Shown piece by piece: positions 7,190 to 18,352 of a stretch of DNA of 39,490 nt. The DNA comes from Alphaproteobacteria bacterium (GTDB lineage Bacteria; Pseudomonadota; Alphaproteobacteria; Micavibrionales; Micavibrionaceae). A program made the position numbers and the translations under genes. The notes below the pieces were generated by a model, which saw nothing but the letters and a program-made list of their open reading frames with translations, ran no database searches and had not been told where the DNA came from. How positions within the stretch are numbered: position 1 is the first letter of the stretch; each line of letters begins with the position of its first letter. The stretch covers positions 1-39,490 of the forward strand of contig JAESRE010000021.1 of the NCBI GenBank assembly GCA_016764775.1, in the 5' to 3' direction.

Positions 7190-9157
7190 TTAGCCGAGTG
7201 TAAGGGTTTGATTACTTTGTCTATCAATATTTGGACTATCGGCTTCCGTTACTAATTCCGGTGCCGTAGCCGCGCCTGAATGATGTTCAATGTGTGCCGC
7301 AGCTACTGCAAGGGTTCCGCTCTCATGCATCTCCTGATACAAATCCGAAAAGAGCTCAGAGTGTTCTCTTAACTCGTAAAGCGCCTGGAGTTCAGGTGGA
7401 GCTGTTCCCATACCCTCTTCGTTAGCAGCTAATAACATCTCTCTCAAAGGTTCAGGATCTTCAGAAACAGGATCGTTGAGACCGCTTCGCCTTAAGATAT
7501 ATGCATCAACCATCTCCATATTTGCTGCTATATCTCTTTGTTCTTCAAATCCAAAAACGCCGGTTTGAAAAATGTTGGCATCTTCATAAGCTGCTACATA
7601 CGCAGCTAGTTCCGGTGCCTCAGCGGCTAGAATTTCTTGGTCCGGGTCAGAAGCAGCCAATCTGCGCGCAAACTCTAATCTATCTTCTTCGGGTAATATA
7701 GAAAGCAGTAAGGTCGCATTTTCAGCGCTCTCAAAAAAACCATTCATTTCGGCGATTAAGTTATTGCGAGCCGCTTCATGGTTATCAGTTAATTCTTCTA
7801 AATAAGCTTCCTCATCTCTCGTAAGTAATTGCCCTCCGAGCCGGCCGCGCTCATTCATTTCCTCGCTTCTGGTTATAAAATAGGCGTTCCGGGCTTCAAT
7901 CAAATCATGAAAAACTTGATCTTGCCCTTCAGGTGAATGGGGTATCTTTCCGGCAGCGGTCATAAACATTTCATGTTGTGCTGACTCTACACCGAATAAA
8001 CTGACCGATAACGTCTCGATATCATGCGCAGGAAGATTGGGAGCATGCGCATCGACCCAATCTTGAAACATCTGCTGAGCCTTCATTTCTGCTCCAATCG
8101 TAGCAAAAATCGAAAAGCCTGTTGGGTCAGCAGTACTCAAGGCCGCATCCCCATAAAGAAGGGCTTCTGTCGCTCTATTTAGCTCTACGTAAGCGTCCAC
8201 AGCCGCGGCATCAATCTTGTTCTCATCAAAAAGTTGCTGTGCGTACTCTCTTTGCTCTGCTTGTGCGGTGCTTGTTAAACCCATTGCGACAACTGCGGAA
8301 GCAGCTCCCAAAACCGGGGTATTTCCAAAAACCCTTGCTGCTTTTGCACTGCTTGAGACCCGTAATAATTCGCTTCCCGCTTCTGCAGCTTGCCGCAGGC
8401 CGACCGTGTTAGGGTCTACCTGCTGATAAAGGAAATTCGAGAACGTGTTTCCCGGGTTTTTTGGGTCCGTGGCAGCGGCATATCTGGCCAATGAGGTGTC
8501 TTCAGGAACCTGACTTATGATTATGCCTTGTGCGTTAGACGCTTCGGCATCAAAGAATTTTTCGATATCAAAATTGTCCGTGTAGGTTCGTACTCTCGAA
8601 AAATCGACCCAGGCTTCCCCCCTAGAGTTCAGGTTGGAGGTATGCAGGTTCCCGCTTTCATACATGTCGACCACATCAGAAACTAAAAGTGGTTTGATCG
8701 TGCCGTCGGATAACTGAACCTGCCCTACTACGCTATCTGCGGCCAACTCACCACGATGATACATCACTAAAGTTGTAGCTGTTCTGTGATTACCATGCGC
8801 TACTGTGAAATGCGGCGCATCCGGAGTTTCCGGCCCTATGCCCAGAGCGCGTTGTTGATCGAGACCTAATTCTTGAACTTGTCCTGAAAGAATTCGCGCT
8901 TCGCTTACGGCGAGCGTGTCGTCATAATTACTGAGACGTTCAAAAAGCGCATCCGCCCTGTCCGGAAGCATGGCATCGTCTGCTACCATTCCGTCAGCAA
9001 TGCTGTTGGTTGCTCTTTTGATATCGTGAAAATAGGTTTCGAGGGCTTTAGGATCGGCAGGGGTGCGCGACAGCACGTCGTTTTCTAAAAGATCAAACGC
9101 AGCTTCCCAGCTGTCAGCTTGGTAAGAGATACCGCCTATATTGAATTCAACACCCAC
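7190..9157 (-). CDS. Large acidic protein of unknown function with a GNxRT motif
   Basis: 655 residues, strongly acidic and alanine-rich, mostly predicted helical, without an N-terminal signal peptide. Residues 116-127 (HFTVAHGNHRTA) resemble the active-site loop of Fic/Doc proteins (HxFx[D/N]GNxRT), but the residue aligned with the catalytic His is Phe, so activity is doubtful and the match may be chance. A hydrophobic Ala/Gly/Val segment around 285-305 ends in an AQAE motif. The start is GTG at 9157 with an AGGG-containing stretch upstream; nearby in-frame alternatives are poor. In style it resembles the 499-residue protein at 20835, which also lacks a signal. Function unknown. Confidence 0.75.
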   Translation of the reverse strand: MGVEFNIGGISYQADSWEAAFDLLENDVLSRTPADPKALETYFHDIKRATNSIADGMVADDAMLPDRADALFERLSNYDDTLAVSEARILSGQVQELGLDQQRALGIGPETPDAPHFTVAHGNHRTATTLVMYHRGELAADSVVGQVQLSDGTIKPLLVSDVVDMYESGNLHTSNLNSRGEAWVDFSRVRTYTDNFDIEKFFDAEASNAQGIIISQVPEDTSLARYAAATDPKNPGNTFSNFLYQQVDPNTVGLRQAAEAGSELLRVSSSAKAARVFGNTPVLGAASAVVAMGLTSTAQAEQREYAQQLFDENKIDAAAVDAYVELNRATEALLYGDAALSTADPTGFSIFATIGAEMKAQQMFQDWVDAHAPNLPAHDIETLSVSLFGVESAQHEMFMTAAGKIPHSPEGQDQVFHDLIEARNAYFITRSEEMNERGRLGGQLLTRDEEAYLEELTDNHEAARNNLIAEMNGFFESAENATLLLSILPEEDRLEFARRLAASDPDQEILAAEAPELAAYVAAYEDANIFQTGVFGFEEQRDIAANMEMVDAYILRRSGLNDPVSEDPEPLREMLLAANEEGMGTAPPELQALYELREHSELFSDLYQEMHESGTLAVAAAHIEHHSGAATAPELVTEADSPNIDRQSNQTLTLG

Positions 9158-9218
9158 AAAACACCCTATTTTTTCATAATATGGCAGCTGTGAAAGTTTA
9201 CTAAACTATTAATTTCAT

Positions 9219-9243
9219 TGAAAAAAGGTCTAAATAGCCCTGT
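9219..9243 (-). terminator. Probable terminator downstream of the histidine kinase
   Basis: On the minus strand AGGGCT-ATTT-AGACCT forms a stem with one mismatch followed by six T. It sits 67 bases after the kinase stop. Confidence 0.5.
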
Positions 9244-9309
9244 TCCCTACACCCCAAATTATCCTTCCCAGGACGGGGGAGAGTTCAAGTTGTCCTTAAT
9301 TCTGGCCGT

Positions 9310-10659
9310 TTAGCCAAAATCCAAAACGAAGTCATTACCGTTGGCGCGGCTTTCGACGCGAATGGAGGCGTTGTGAAGGGCGGCGGCTTTTTTCACAATC
9401 GACAACCCTAACCCCGATCCGCTGACATTCAGGCTGTCAGGGGTTTTTTCAAACTTTTCGAAGATTTTGACTTTGTGCTCATCGGGTATGGGCTTGCCGT
9501 AATCTCTTACGATGATGGCTTTATCCTTCACGATCACTTTGACCGGTGTTTCCGGTGGCGTGTGTTTAAGGGCGTTTTCCAGCAGATTTAGCAACGCTCG
9601 CGACAGCGTGTCTTCGTTGCCGTAAACAGTCAGGTTTTTGGCCTGCTGTTCAAAGGACAGGTCTTTTCGGGCTTCGAGGAAAAGCGGGCCGATATCCTGA
9701 CACGCTTTTTGCGCGATTTCGTTAAGGTTTACTTCAGAGGTCGGTCCGGCTTCCGCCAGCTCCATTCTCGAAACATCCAGCATCTGGCTAATGAGGCGGT
9801 TTATGTTTCTAAGGTCTTCGTTCAGCATGAAAATCTCTTTTTCATCCTTCAGCGAGGCAATCCGCGCTTTCAGAATAGAGATCGGTGTCCGCAATTCATG
9901 GGCGGCGTTGGCGATGAAGTATTTCTGGTTTTCCACCCCCTTCTCCAGACGTGCCAGACTGATATTCATGCCATGAATAAGCGGCAAAAGCTCAGAGTGA
10001 ATATGTTGCTCGTTGAGGCGGAAGGACAGGTTATCGAATTTGATTTTGCGCGCCTCTCTGGCGGCTTCCAGAACGGGTTTAAGCGCATTCCTGAAAATCC
10101 ATGCAAGGCATATTGCCTGAATAAGCAGTAGCGGACCGCCATAGATTAACAGGTTTCGTAAAAAATTATGCTCCAGCTCTCTGATGAAATCGGAGAATTC
10201 TTCTTCATATTCGATAACGTAAACGGGATAGATCTTCTCCTCGAACAAATAGTCATATTTGAGGCCTGCGTAATAACGGCCATCTTCGGTTTTGAAATTG
10301 AAATAATGCTTACCGCCCTTGCTCAAAGTGCCTTTGATCTGGTCATGCATGAAGTTGTCAGAGCTAAATAGCACGTCACCGCTTGCTGTCAGCACAGCAT
10401 ATTGGTGATATGCCGATGTCCCCGTGTAATACTCCTTGTAACGGCGCGGCAAATCGACTTGCAGCCGCCCAATCCAGTCATATTCAATGAAAGATGCAAT
10501 CTTGCGTGCCTGTTCGAGCAACTCTTCCTGCACCAGAGATTCTGTAAGTTTGGTTGTCTGGACGAAGATCACGCCAGCCAGCAGTAGCATCATCAGTGAT
10601 GATGACAAAAACACATTAAACAATATGCGAACACGCAATGATCGTGTGAATAAACTCAT
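9310..10659 (-). CDS. Two-component sensor histidine kinase
   Basis: 449 residues. Two membrane segments (about 12-33 and 168-190) enclose a periplasmic sensor loop of about 130 residues rich in Tyr. A HAMP-like linker follows, then the H-box AHELRTPISILKARI with the phospho-accepting His at about residue 254. The ATPase domain shows an N-box (LLENALKHTP), a G1-like box (VRDYGKPIPDE, with Tyr-Gly-Lys instead of the usual Thr-Gly) and GSGLGLSIVK. It is three bases from the response regulator gene, so they form an operon and presumably a pair. The stimulus is unknown. Confidence 0.93.
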   Translation of the reverse strand: MSLFTRSLRVRILFNVFLSSSLMMLLLAGVIFVQTTKLTESLVQEELLEQARKIASFIEYDWIGRLQVDLPRRYKEYYTGTSAYHQYAVLTASGDVLFSSDNFMHDQIKGTLSKGGKHYFNFKTEDGRYYAGLKYDYLFEEKIYPVYVIEYEEEFSDFIRELEHNFLRNLLIYGGPLLLIQAICLAWIFRNALKPVLEAAREARKIKFDNLSFRLNEQHIHSELLPLIHGMNISLARLEKGVENQKYFIANAAHELRTPISILKARIASLKDEKEIFMLNEDLRNINRLISQMLDVSRMELAEAGPTSEVNLNEIAQKACQDIGPLFLEARKDLSFEQQAKNLTVYGNEDTLSRALLNLLENALKHTPPETPVKVIVKDKAIIVRDYGKPIPDEHKVKIFEKFEKTPDSLNVSGSGLGLSIVKKAAALHNASIRVESRANGNDFVLDFG

Positions 10660-10662
10660 GTA

Positions 10663-11337
10663 TCAGTCTTTTTCTCTGATTAAATACCCGATACCGCGCA
10701 GTGTCTTGATCTCAAGGTTACATTGCGCATCTTTGAGTTTTTTACGCAAGCGGTGAATAACGACCTCAACCGAGTTTTGGGACCCCTCCTCCCCGTAACC
10801 GTACAGCATGGATTGGAGCGTATCTTTTCCGACAACCCGTTCGGGCAAGCGTAAAAGCCTTTCCAGAGCGTCTTTCTCTTTGACCGTCAACTGCACGGCC
10901 TCGCCATTAATGCGTAACTCGTTATTCGTCGGAGAGAACACGAGGTTGCCGTATTCAAGTTTTACATTGATGGTTTCCGAAGGGCGACGGTACAGCGCGT
11001 GCAGGCGCGCGATCAGCTCCTCCATTTCAAACGGCTTGACCAGATAATCATCTGCGCCGCTGTTCAGACCGCTGATTTTATCGCCGAGTTCGTCCATAGC
11101 CGTCAGGATCAGCACAGGCATTTTAAAACCGTCCTGCCGCAGGCTTTTCAAAACATCCAGCCCGTCCATGTCCGGCAGACCCCTGTCCAGAATGATCACA
11201 TCATGAAGTTCGGGGTCTATGACCTCAAAAGCCTCTTCCCCGGTATAAGCAGGGCTTACATGTATTCCTGCTTTTTCAAGTTGCTGGCATATAAGGGCGC
11301 TTAAGTCCTTCTGGTCTTCAACAATTACGACATTCAT
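10663..11337 (-). CDS. OmpR/PhoB-family response regulator
   Basis: 224 residues. The receiver domain (1-120) has the acidic pocket VEDQKD, the phospho-accepting Asp at about residue 51 (ILDRGLPDMDG), Thr in LILTAMDE, and the conserved Lys at about 101 (LVKPF). The C-terminal winged-helix DNA-binding domain (about 125-224) ends in the typical VEVVIHRLRKKL...LRGIGYLI. It is a transcription factor activated by the adjacent kinase. The stop of the CBS-domain gene lies 12 bases upstream, so the three genes probably form one transcript. Confidence 0.95.
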   Translation of the reverse strand: MNVVIVEDQKDLSALICQQLEKAGIHVSPAYTGEEAFEVIDPELHDVIILDRGLPDMDGLDVLKSLRQDGFKMPVLILTAMDELGDKISGLNSGADDYLVKPFEMEELIARLHALYRRPSETINVKLEYGNLVFSPTNNELRINGEAVQLTVKEKDALERLLRLPERVVGKDTLQSMLYGYGEEGSQNSVEVVIHRLRKKLKDAQCNLEIKTLRGIGYLIREKD

Positions 11338-11349
11338 CTTTGCGTGTTT

Positions 11350-11820
11350 TTAATGGTTAGAAACGGAGTAAGCCTCTCCATGGCGGATGTATTTTAACAT
11401 CATCTCATTTTCCTGCTCGGCAGTTTCAAATGACTGTAATACGTTTTGGCTTAAGTCGTGCAAAGATACAATCCCTAAAAGTCTGGCATCGCGCAGCACA
11501 GGCATGTGCTCCCACTGATAAGCCAGCATGGCATTGTAAGTCTCTTTAATAGACAGGTCATGACAGACATAGGGCGGGTTCAAGGTCATCACCTCATAAA
11601 GCGTCGTCTCTTCGGGTTCCAGATTCTGTCTGGCAACCATGCGATTATAGCCGCCGCGTGTGAAGATGCCGGCAAACTCCTCTTCGCATTCAACACCCAG
11701 AATATCGGATTTATGCGCATCCAGTAATTTGACCGCATTCAAAACGCTGACACTGCCCTGCAGTCTCGGGGTTTTTACTTTTTCGGCAAGGTTGCCAATT
11801 CTCTGCGACAAGATACTCAT
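11350..11820 (-). CDS. CBS-domain pair protein
   Basis: 156 residues carrying two CBS motifs, roughly residues 25-80 and 90-145 (VLRDARLLGIVSLHDLSQ is typical of the second). CBS pairs bind adenosine nucleotides and act as energy or redox sensors. There is no fused enzymatic domain, so it is a stand-alone regulatory module in the cytoplasm. The start at 11820 is chosen because AAAGGAGAAG lies eight bases before it; the upstream in-frame codons encode that Shine-Dalgarno sequence. It is the first gene of a likely operon with a response regulator and a histidine kinase. Confidence 0.88.
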   Translation of the reverse strand: MSILSQRIGNLAEKVKTPRLQGSVSVLNAVKLLDAHKSDILGVECEEEFAGIFTRGGYNRMVARQNLEPEETTLYEVMTLNPPYVCHDLSIKETYNAMLAYQWEHMPVLRDARLLGIVSLHDLSQNVLQSFETAEQENEMMLKYIRHGEAYSVSNH

Positions 11821-11956
11821 AGTGTCTTCTCCTTTATTGAGCTTTTCTATCGTGAAAATCATCGCATATGATTCTTACAACTGACTTACAGGCAACTGTG
11901 TTGCACCGCGGGATATAGGGGCGTGAGAATAGTTTTTTACAAACGTGACCGCGGCG

Positions 11957-12115
11957 TTATTGCGCCTGAGAAATTACAAACGGTTCAACCGCATTATCAA
12001 TTCCACCTGCATTGACGGTTTCTTGAAAAGCATTCCCCAAAGCACCGATCGATAGACCCAACAAAAGAGAGATAGAAAGCAGTTTCAGGAAGTCCTTAAT
12101 CGTAAAAATGGTCAT
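11957..12115 (-). CDS. Small 52-residue membrane or secreted peptide
   Basis: ATG at 12115 preceded by AGAGGT at suitable spacing, stop TAA at 11957. The peptide begins MTIFTIKDFLKLLSISLLL and has one hydrophobic segment to about residue 27, ending GALGNAFQ, which may be a cleavage site or a membrane span; the remaining 25 residues are mildly acidic. The good ribosome-binding site and a hairpin just upstream support a real gene. No family is recognised. Confidence 0.5.
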   Translation of the reverse strand: MTIFTIKDFLKLLSISLLLGLSIGALGNAFQETVNAGGIDNAVEPFVISQAQ

Positions 12116-12139
12116 GTTTTACCTCTTTAGCAAAAAGGG

Positions 12140-12162
12140 TTGCCGGCCATAAAGGCCGGCAA
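12140..12162 (-). promoter_or_regulatory. Strong hairpin between two small genes
   Basis: TTGCCGGCC and GGCCGGCAA form a perfect 9-base stem with a five-base loop. On the minus strand only CCCTTTT follows, so termination would be weak. It lies 14 bases before the ribosome-binding site of the 52-residue peptide gene and could attenuate or stabilise that mRNA. Confidence 0.55.
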
Positions 12163-12215
12163 GTCCAAGTTGGGGGGTTACAGGGGGAAACACCACTCTA
12201 TTTGAGGAAAGATAA

Positions 12216-12464
12216 TTAGTGTGTGCGAATATCAATGCGTTTAATAAAACCGAACTGTTCGTAGGCATGGCTCTTAAAGCTTTCCAAATCTGTAAGTAAA
12301 TCAAAGACTTCTTCATCGAATTCATCGTTTTCCTGATTTGAAATAATGGTTTCAATAACCAAAACCGCATCGGCCAGACTTCCACCGGATCGGGTTTTAA
12401 TAAACGCATCCGCAATTAACGGATGACTGATACTGATGTTTTGATGACGGATAGATTTAGACAT
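12216..12464 (-). CDS. Small acidic protein of unknown function
   Basis: 82 residues (MSKSIRHQNISISHPL...), soluble, predicted helical, with an acidic centre (NQENDEFDEEVFDLL). The start is well supported by AAAGGA nine bases upstream. An overlapping 98-residue frame in the same region (12119-12415) has no such signal and is rejected. No family is recognised. It is oriented with its neighbours but separated by more than 90 bases on each side. Confidence 0.65.
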   Translation of the reverse strand: MSKSIRHQNISISHPLIADAFIKTRSGGSLADAVLVIETIISNQENDEFDEEVFDLLTDLESFKSHAYEQFGFIKRIDIRTH

Positions 12465-12578
12465 TTTCGATCCTTTCTCTCAGTGATCAACACCATGATT
12501 CTAGGATCGCATTTGAATCTTTCACGAACCTTACAAGGCTCTGAAAATTTCTAGTTTGTTCGAAAAATAAATTATCGT

Positions 12579-13046
12579 TTAGTCACGGATTTCAAAAAAC
12601 TCGGTTTTGAAGCGCTTTACCCAGTTTTTTACATCACAGGGCGTGTGCGCACTTCTCGATACTTGCGTTCTTTCAAACTCAAGATCAATCTCACCGATGA
12701 GTTTATCAAAATCAATTTTATGCATGTGGGCCTTTAACAGCTCGAGCATAATTTTTTGTTCTTCTTCGTGATACTCTCCGTCAACCCAGACAAGTTGATG
12801 CGCAAATTTAAAAAACCTTGCTTCTAACTGCGTGCTCTCAACATGTTTAAACATATCCTCAATATCTTTGGGTTGAACAATATCATCCTTTAAAATTGCG
12901 AGCTGCTGATCGTTGAAAGGCAGATCCTCCATCGCTTCCGCCATAAAACGGATCTCTTGCTTGCGCACTCTGTGATCGGCATGAACCATGGCAAACAGGG
13001 TACGCCACATATAAAATTCATCGGGTTTAATTTCTGTTAGCGGCAT
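12579..13046 (-). CDS. TerB-like (tellurite-resistance B fold) protein
   Basis: 155 residues, all-helical, with two related acidic motifs, MVHADHRVRKQEI (residues ~20-32) and LVWVDGEYHEEEQKIM (~88-103). These match the DG/DHxxxxxE repeats of TerB-like proteins, which bind metal. Such proteins are cytoplasmic and linked to stress or membrane-associated complexes; presence of the fold does not prove tellurite resistance. It stands alone, 37 bases before the fghA start on the same strand. No Shine-Dalgarno sequence is clear before the ATG at 13046. Confidence 0.7.
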   Translation of the reverse strand: MPLTEIKPDEFYMWRTLFAMVHADHRVRKQEIRFMAEAMEDLPFNDQQLAILKDDIVQPKDIEDMFKHVESTQLEARFFKFAHQLVWVDGEYHEEEQKIMLELLKAHMHKIDFDKLIGEIDLEFERTQVSRSAHTPCDVKNWVKRFKTEFFEIRD

Positions 13047-13082
13047 ATATAAAAATTCTGCATGGCAGCCTTTATTTGCATC

Positions 13083-13922
13083 CTAATTCAGGGCATCCGA
13101 ATGCCACTGTAAGTGGTCATCTATGAAACTTTGGATGAAGAAATAGCTGTGATCGTATCCTTCATGTTTTCGTACAGTCAGCGCCTGCCCTGCGGCTTTG
13201 CAGGCCTCTTCGAATAACTCAGGTTTGAGCTGCTCTTCCAGGAACTGGTCGTCCAGCCCCTGATCAATCAAAATCTCTGCGTTATCGGCCGCATCCCCGG
13301 CTTTGTTGACCAACGCACAGGCATCGTGCTTCGTCCATTCCGTCTGATTATTCCCCAGATACGCCGTGAAGGCTTTATGTCCCCATGGCACCTGTGTCGG
13401 GGCCACAATCGGAGAGAATGCAGAGCAGCTTTTGAACATTTTCGGATATTTGAAATAGAGAGTCAGCGCACCATGCCCGCCCATTGAATGACCGGTAATA
13501 GATTTTTGCGCGGCATTCAGCGGGAATTCTTTTTCGACTGCGGGTATCAGCTCTTCAATGAGATAGCTTTCCATTTTGAAATGCTTTGCCCACGGCTGCT
13601 CGGTTGCGTTGATGTAAAAACCTGCCCCCTGCCCCAGATCATAGTCTTCACTGTCGGCAACGTCGTCTCCGCGCGGGGAAGTATCGGTTGCCAGAACCGC
13701 TAAGCCGAGCTCTGCTGCCTTTTTGTACGCACAGGCTTTGGTCGTAAAATTGTCTTCTGTACATGTCAGGCCTGAGAGGAACACAACATACGGTACATCG
13801 CCTTGCTTCGCCTGCGGTGGCAAGAACAGGGAGAAACGCATGGGCGTGCCCGTTTGTTGGCTTTCATGGCTGTAATAGCCGATCGTTCCGCCCTGACAGG
13901 CATGCTGTTTTTCGAGTTTCAT
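13083..13922 (-). CDS. fghA: S-formylglutathione hydrolase
   Basis: 279 residues, the usual length for the esterase D family. The nucleophile Ser is at about residue 146 in GHSMGGHGALT. The oxyanion region (FLSGLTCTEDNFTTKA) and a C-terminal catalytic His in EGYDHSYFF are present. The enzyme hydrolyses S-formylglutathione to formate and glutathione, the second step of glutathione-dependent formaldehyde removal in the cytoplasm. AGAGGA precedes the ATG. It follows the class III alcohol dehydrogenase by eight bases, the expected partner for the first oxidation step, so the two form an operon. Confidence 0.97.
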   Translation of the reverse strand: MKLEKQHACQGGTIGYYSHESQQTGTPMRFSLFLPPQAKQGDVPYVVFLSGLTCTEDNFTTKACAYKKAAELGLAVLATDTSPRGDDVADSEDYDLGQGAGFYINATEQPWAKHFKMESYLIEELIPAVEKEFPLNAAQKSITGHSMGGHGALTLYFKYPKMFKSCSAFSPIVAPTQVPWGHKAFTAYLGNNQTEWTKHDACALVNKAGDAADNAEILIDQGLDDQFLEEQLKPELFEEACKAAGQALTVRKHEGYDHSYFFIQSFIDDHLQWHSDALN

Positions 13923-13930
13923 AAATCCTC

Positions 13931-16281
<2,351 letters not shown>

Positions 16282-16307
16282 AGATGGACACTATGCCACG
16301 GCTTTAC

Positions 16308-16889
16308 TTATTGGGAAATAGGCGTGCTTGCCTCTCCGCGCGGATAGATGATCAATTGATCAATGCCGAATTCACCATTGGTATCGGTAATCAGCACAAC
16401 AAGATCAGATTCCATGTTCTTCGTATCCTTGGACGTCTCGTAAATCAACGTGATTGGTGTCTTGGCCCAATAATAGGCTTGCTGGTCCTGTTGCGCTGAA
16501 ATAATGCGGGTTTGCGCAGTGTCGTCCAATGTCGCCGACATCTTCAGGCTGCCCTTCTTGATGCCGTCCAGAACTCTGGAGACCTCGAGAGCTTTGAAGT
16601 AACTGCGCCAGCCTCTGTCAGTAAAATATTCGCGGTTGTCGCCGAGAAAATTATTATACTTCCGGCCACGGACATTCATGATCTCCCCTGCCGCCTCTTC
16701 CATCCATGTAAACAAGGCCTCGTTATCGGAACGAGTAATTTCCGTTTTGGGAAGGTCAGCATGAAATGTATTGAGATTAAAATCTGAAGCCGCCGCCGAT
16801 AAACCCGGGACAATCAAAAAGCCGATAAACAATGCGACGATCACGGCCAGTGTTGAAGCAACGGTCAATGGTGTTTTTTGTGTATTCAT
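16308..16889 (-). CDS. Orphan DotI/IcmL-like type IV secretion protein
   Basis: 193 residues. After an N-terminal membrane segment or signal (about 10-32, ending LSAAA) the body matches the pattern of the DotI/IcmL periplasmic domain: NLNTFHADLPKTEITRSDNEALFTWMEEA, YFTDRGWRSYFKALE, the AYYWAKTPIT strand and a C-terminal GIDQLIIYPR. In Dot/Icm systems DotI is an inner-membrane protein whose periplasmic part has a VirB8-like NTF2 fold. No other secretion gene is present, so this is an isolated member, perhaps with a different role. ATG 16889 is preferred over an in-frame TTG two codons upstream. Confidence 0.72.
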   Translation of the reverse strand: MNTQKTPLTVASTLAVIVALFIGFLIVPGLSAAASDFNLNTFHADLPKTEITRSDNEALFTWMEEAAGEIMNVRGRKYNNFLGDNREYFTDRGWRSYFKALEVSRVLDGIKKGSLKMSATLDDTAQTRIISAQQDQQAYYWAKTPITLIYETSKDTKNMESDLVVLITDTNGEFGIDQLIIYPRGEASTPISQ

Positions 16890-17059
16890 AATCAAAAGTG
16901 TATTCTCGTCAAACGCAGATAACCACCATGTTTTTCAATTATTTTTAGTTGATCACACCCTGCTTTGTGCCCAAGCCTCACACGTCAGCGAGTTTCAACT
17001 TTCTATCTTTTGCTGCCAAAAATTTTGTTTTTTCAGTGCGTTACTGGAGATGCTTAAAC

Positions 17060-18241
17060 TTAAAGTGAAACCTTAACTTTAGCGGCGGTTTTAATGGCCT
17101 TTTCCTTGGCATTCTCGACATTTTCACCCCGCGCTAGCGCGACACCCATACGGCGCTTTCCTGATACTTCGGGCTTGCCGAACAACCGCAAATCCGTTGC
17201 CGGCTCTGCGAGAGCCCCCTCTATGTTTTCGAATCGCACCGCTTTGGAATCCCCTTCCACGAGGATTACCGCAGATGCAGACGGCCCGTATTGTTCAATC
17301 TCCGGAATCGGCAAACCGAGAAATGCACGTGCGTGCAATGCGAACTCGGACAGGTTTTGGGAAATCATCGTCACCATACCCGTATCGTGCGGGCGTGGAG
17401 AAACCTCGCTAAAATATACATCATCTCCTTTTATAAATAACTCGACACCGAATAAGCCATAGCCGCCAAGGGCCGTTGTGATTTTTTCGGCGACCTCCTG
17501 AGACTTTTCATACGCCGTTTCGGACATGGCTTGGGGTTGCCAGGATTCCTGATAATCCCCATCCTCCTGTCTGTGCCCGATCGGTAAGCAGAAACTCGTT
17601 CCTCCGGCATGCCGAACAGTCAAAAGCGTAATTTCGTAATCAAAATCAACAAATCCTTCGACAATGACCCGTCCGGCCCCTGCCCTTCCGCCTTCTTGCG
17701 CATAAGTCCATGACGGACCCAAATCTGTTTCGGACTTGATGACACTTTGCCCTTTGCCCGAAGAACTCATGATCGGTTTTACGACACAAGGGTAACCGAC
17801 CAAGCGCACAGCTTCCGTAAACTCTTCATAGGTGTCACAGAAATAAAACGGTGAGGTCGGCAGAGAAAGCTCCTCTGCAGCCAGTCTGCGGATCCCTTCC
17901 CTGTTCATTGTGAGCTGGGCTGCGCGGGCTGTCGGCACGACCGTATATCCCTCCTCTTCCATCTCGACCAGTACGTCTGTCGCTATGGCCTCGACTTCAG
18001 GTACGATGAAATCGGGTTTTTCCTGTTCGATCGTGGCCCGCAAGGCATCTTTATCGAGCATAGAAACAACATGGGCGCGATCTGCTACCTGCATCGCCGG
18101 CGCGTTCGGATATGCGTCCAGTGCAATAACTTCAATGCCTAAACGCTGTAATTCAATTGCCACTTCCTTGCCCAGTTCGCCGGAACCGCACAGCAGGACT
18201 TTCGTGGCTGTGTTGGTAAATGGTGTTCCGATTTGCGTCAT
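17060..18241 (-). CDS. purT: Phosphoribosylglycinamide formyltransferase 2 (formate-dependent)
   Basis: 393 residues from ATG 18241, the family length. The N-terminus [23 protein letters not shown] and the segments [27 protein letters not shown] (ATP-grasp loop), [16 protein letters not shown]-like and [13 protein letters not shown] are diagnostic. It formylates GAR with formate and ATP in purine synthesis. The reading frame extends 25 codons upstream, but MTQIGT matches the known PurT start and has AAGGG before it. Formate from the neighbouring S-formylglutathione hydrolase could feed this enzyme; that link is inference. Confidence 0.96.
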   Translation of the reverse strand: MTQIGTPFTNTATKVLLCGSGELGKEVAIELQRLGIEVIALDAYPNAPAMQVADRAHVVSMLDKDALRATIEQEKPDFIVPEVEAIATDVLVEMEEEGYTVVPTARAAQLTMNREGIRRLAAEELSLPTSPFYFCDTYEEFTEAVRLVGYPCVVKPIMSSSGKGQSVIKSETDLGPSWTYAQEGGRAGAGRVIVEGFVDFDYEITLLTVRHAGGTSFCLPIGHRQEDGDYQESWQPQAMSETAYEKSQEVAEKITTALGGYGLFGVELFIKGDDVYFSEVSPRPHDTGMVTMISQNLSEFALHARAFLGLPIPEIEQYGPSASAVILVEGDSKAVRFENIEGALAEPATDLRLFGKPEVSGKRRMGVALARGENVENAKEKAIKTAAKVKVSL

Positions 18242-18290
18242 GTTTGCTGCCCTTTCATCATGAAGTAGAAAATATGCATGCTCATGAGGC

Positions 18291-18323
18291 AAAAACAAAG
18301 GGCGTTTTGAAACCAAACGCCCT
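18291..18323 (-). terminator. Rho-independent terminator of the 18353-18934 gene
   Basis: AGGGCGTTT and AAACGCCCT form a perfect 9-base stem, followed on the minus strand by TTGTTTTT. It separates the helix-turn-helix gene from purT. Confidence 0.85.
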
Positions 18324-18352
18324 TCTCTGCGGAAAATATCAAGTGCCTGACG

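Noticed and set aside
12119-12415. 98-codon minus-strand frame
   Set aside because: It overlaps the better-supported 82-residue gene in another frame, has no ribosome-binding site, and its end crosses the 12140-12162 hairpin.
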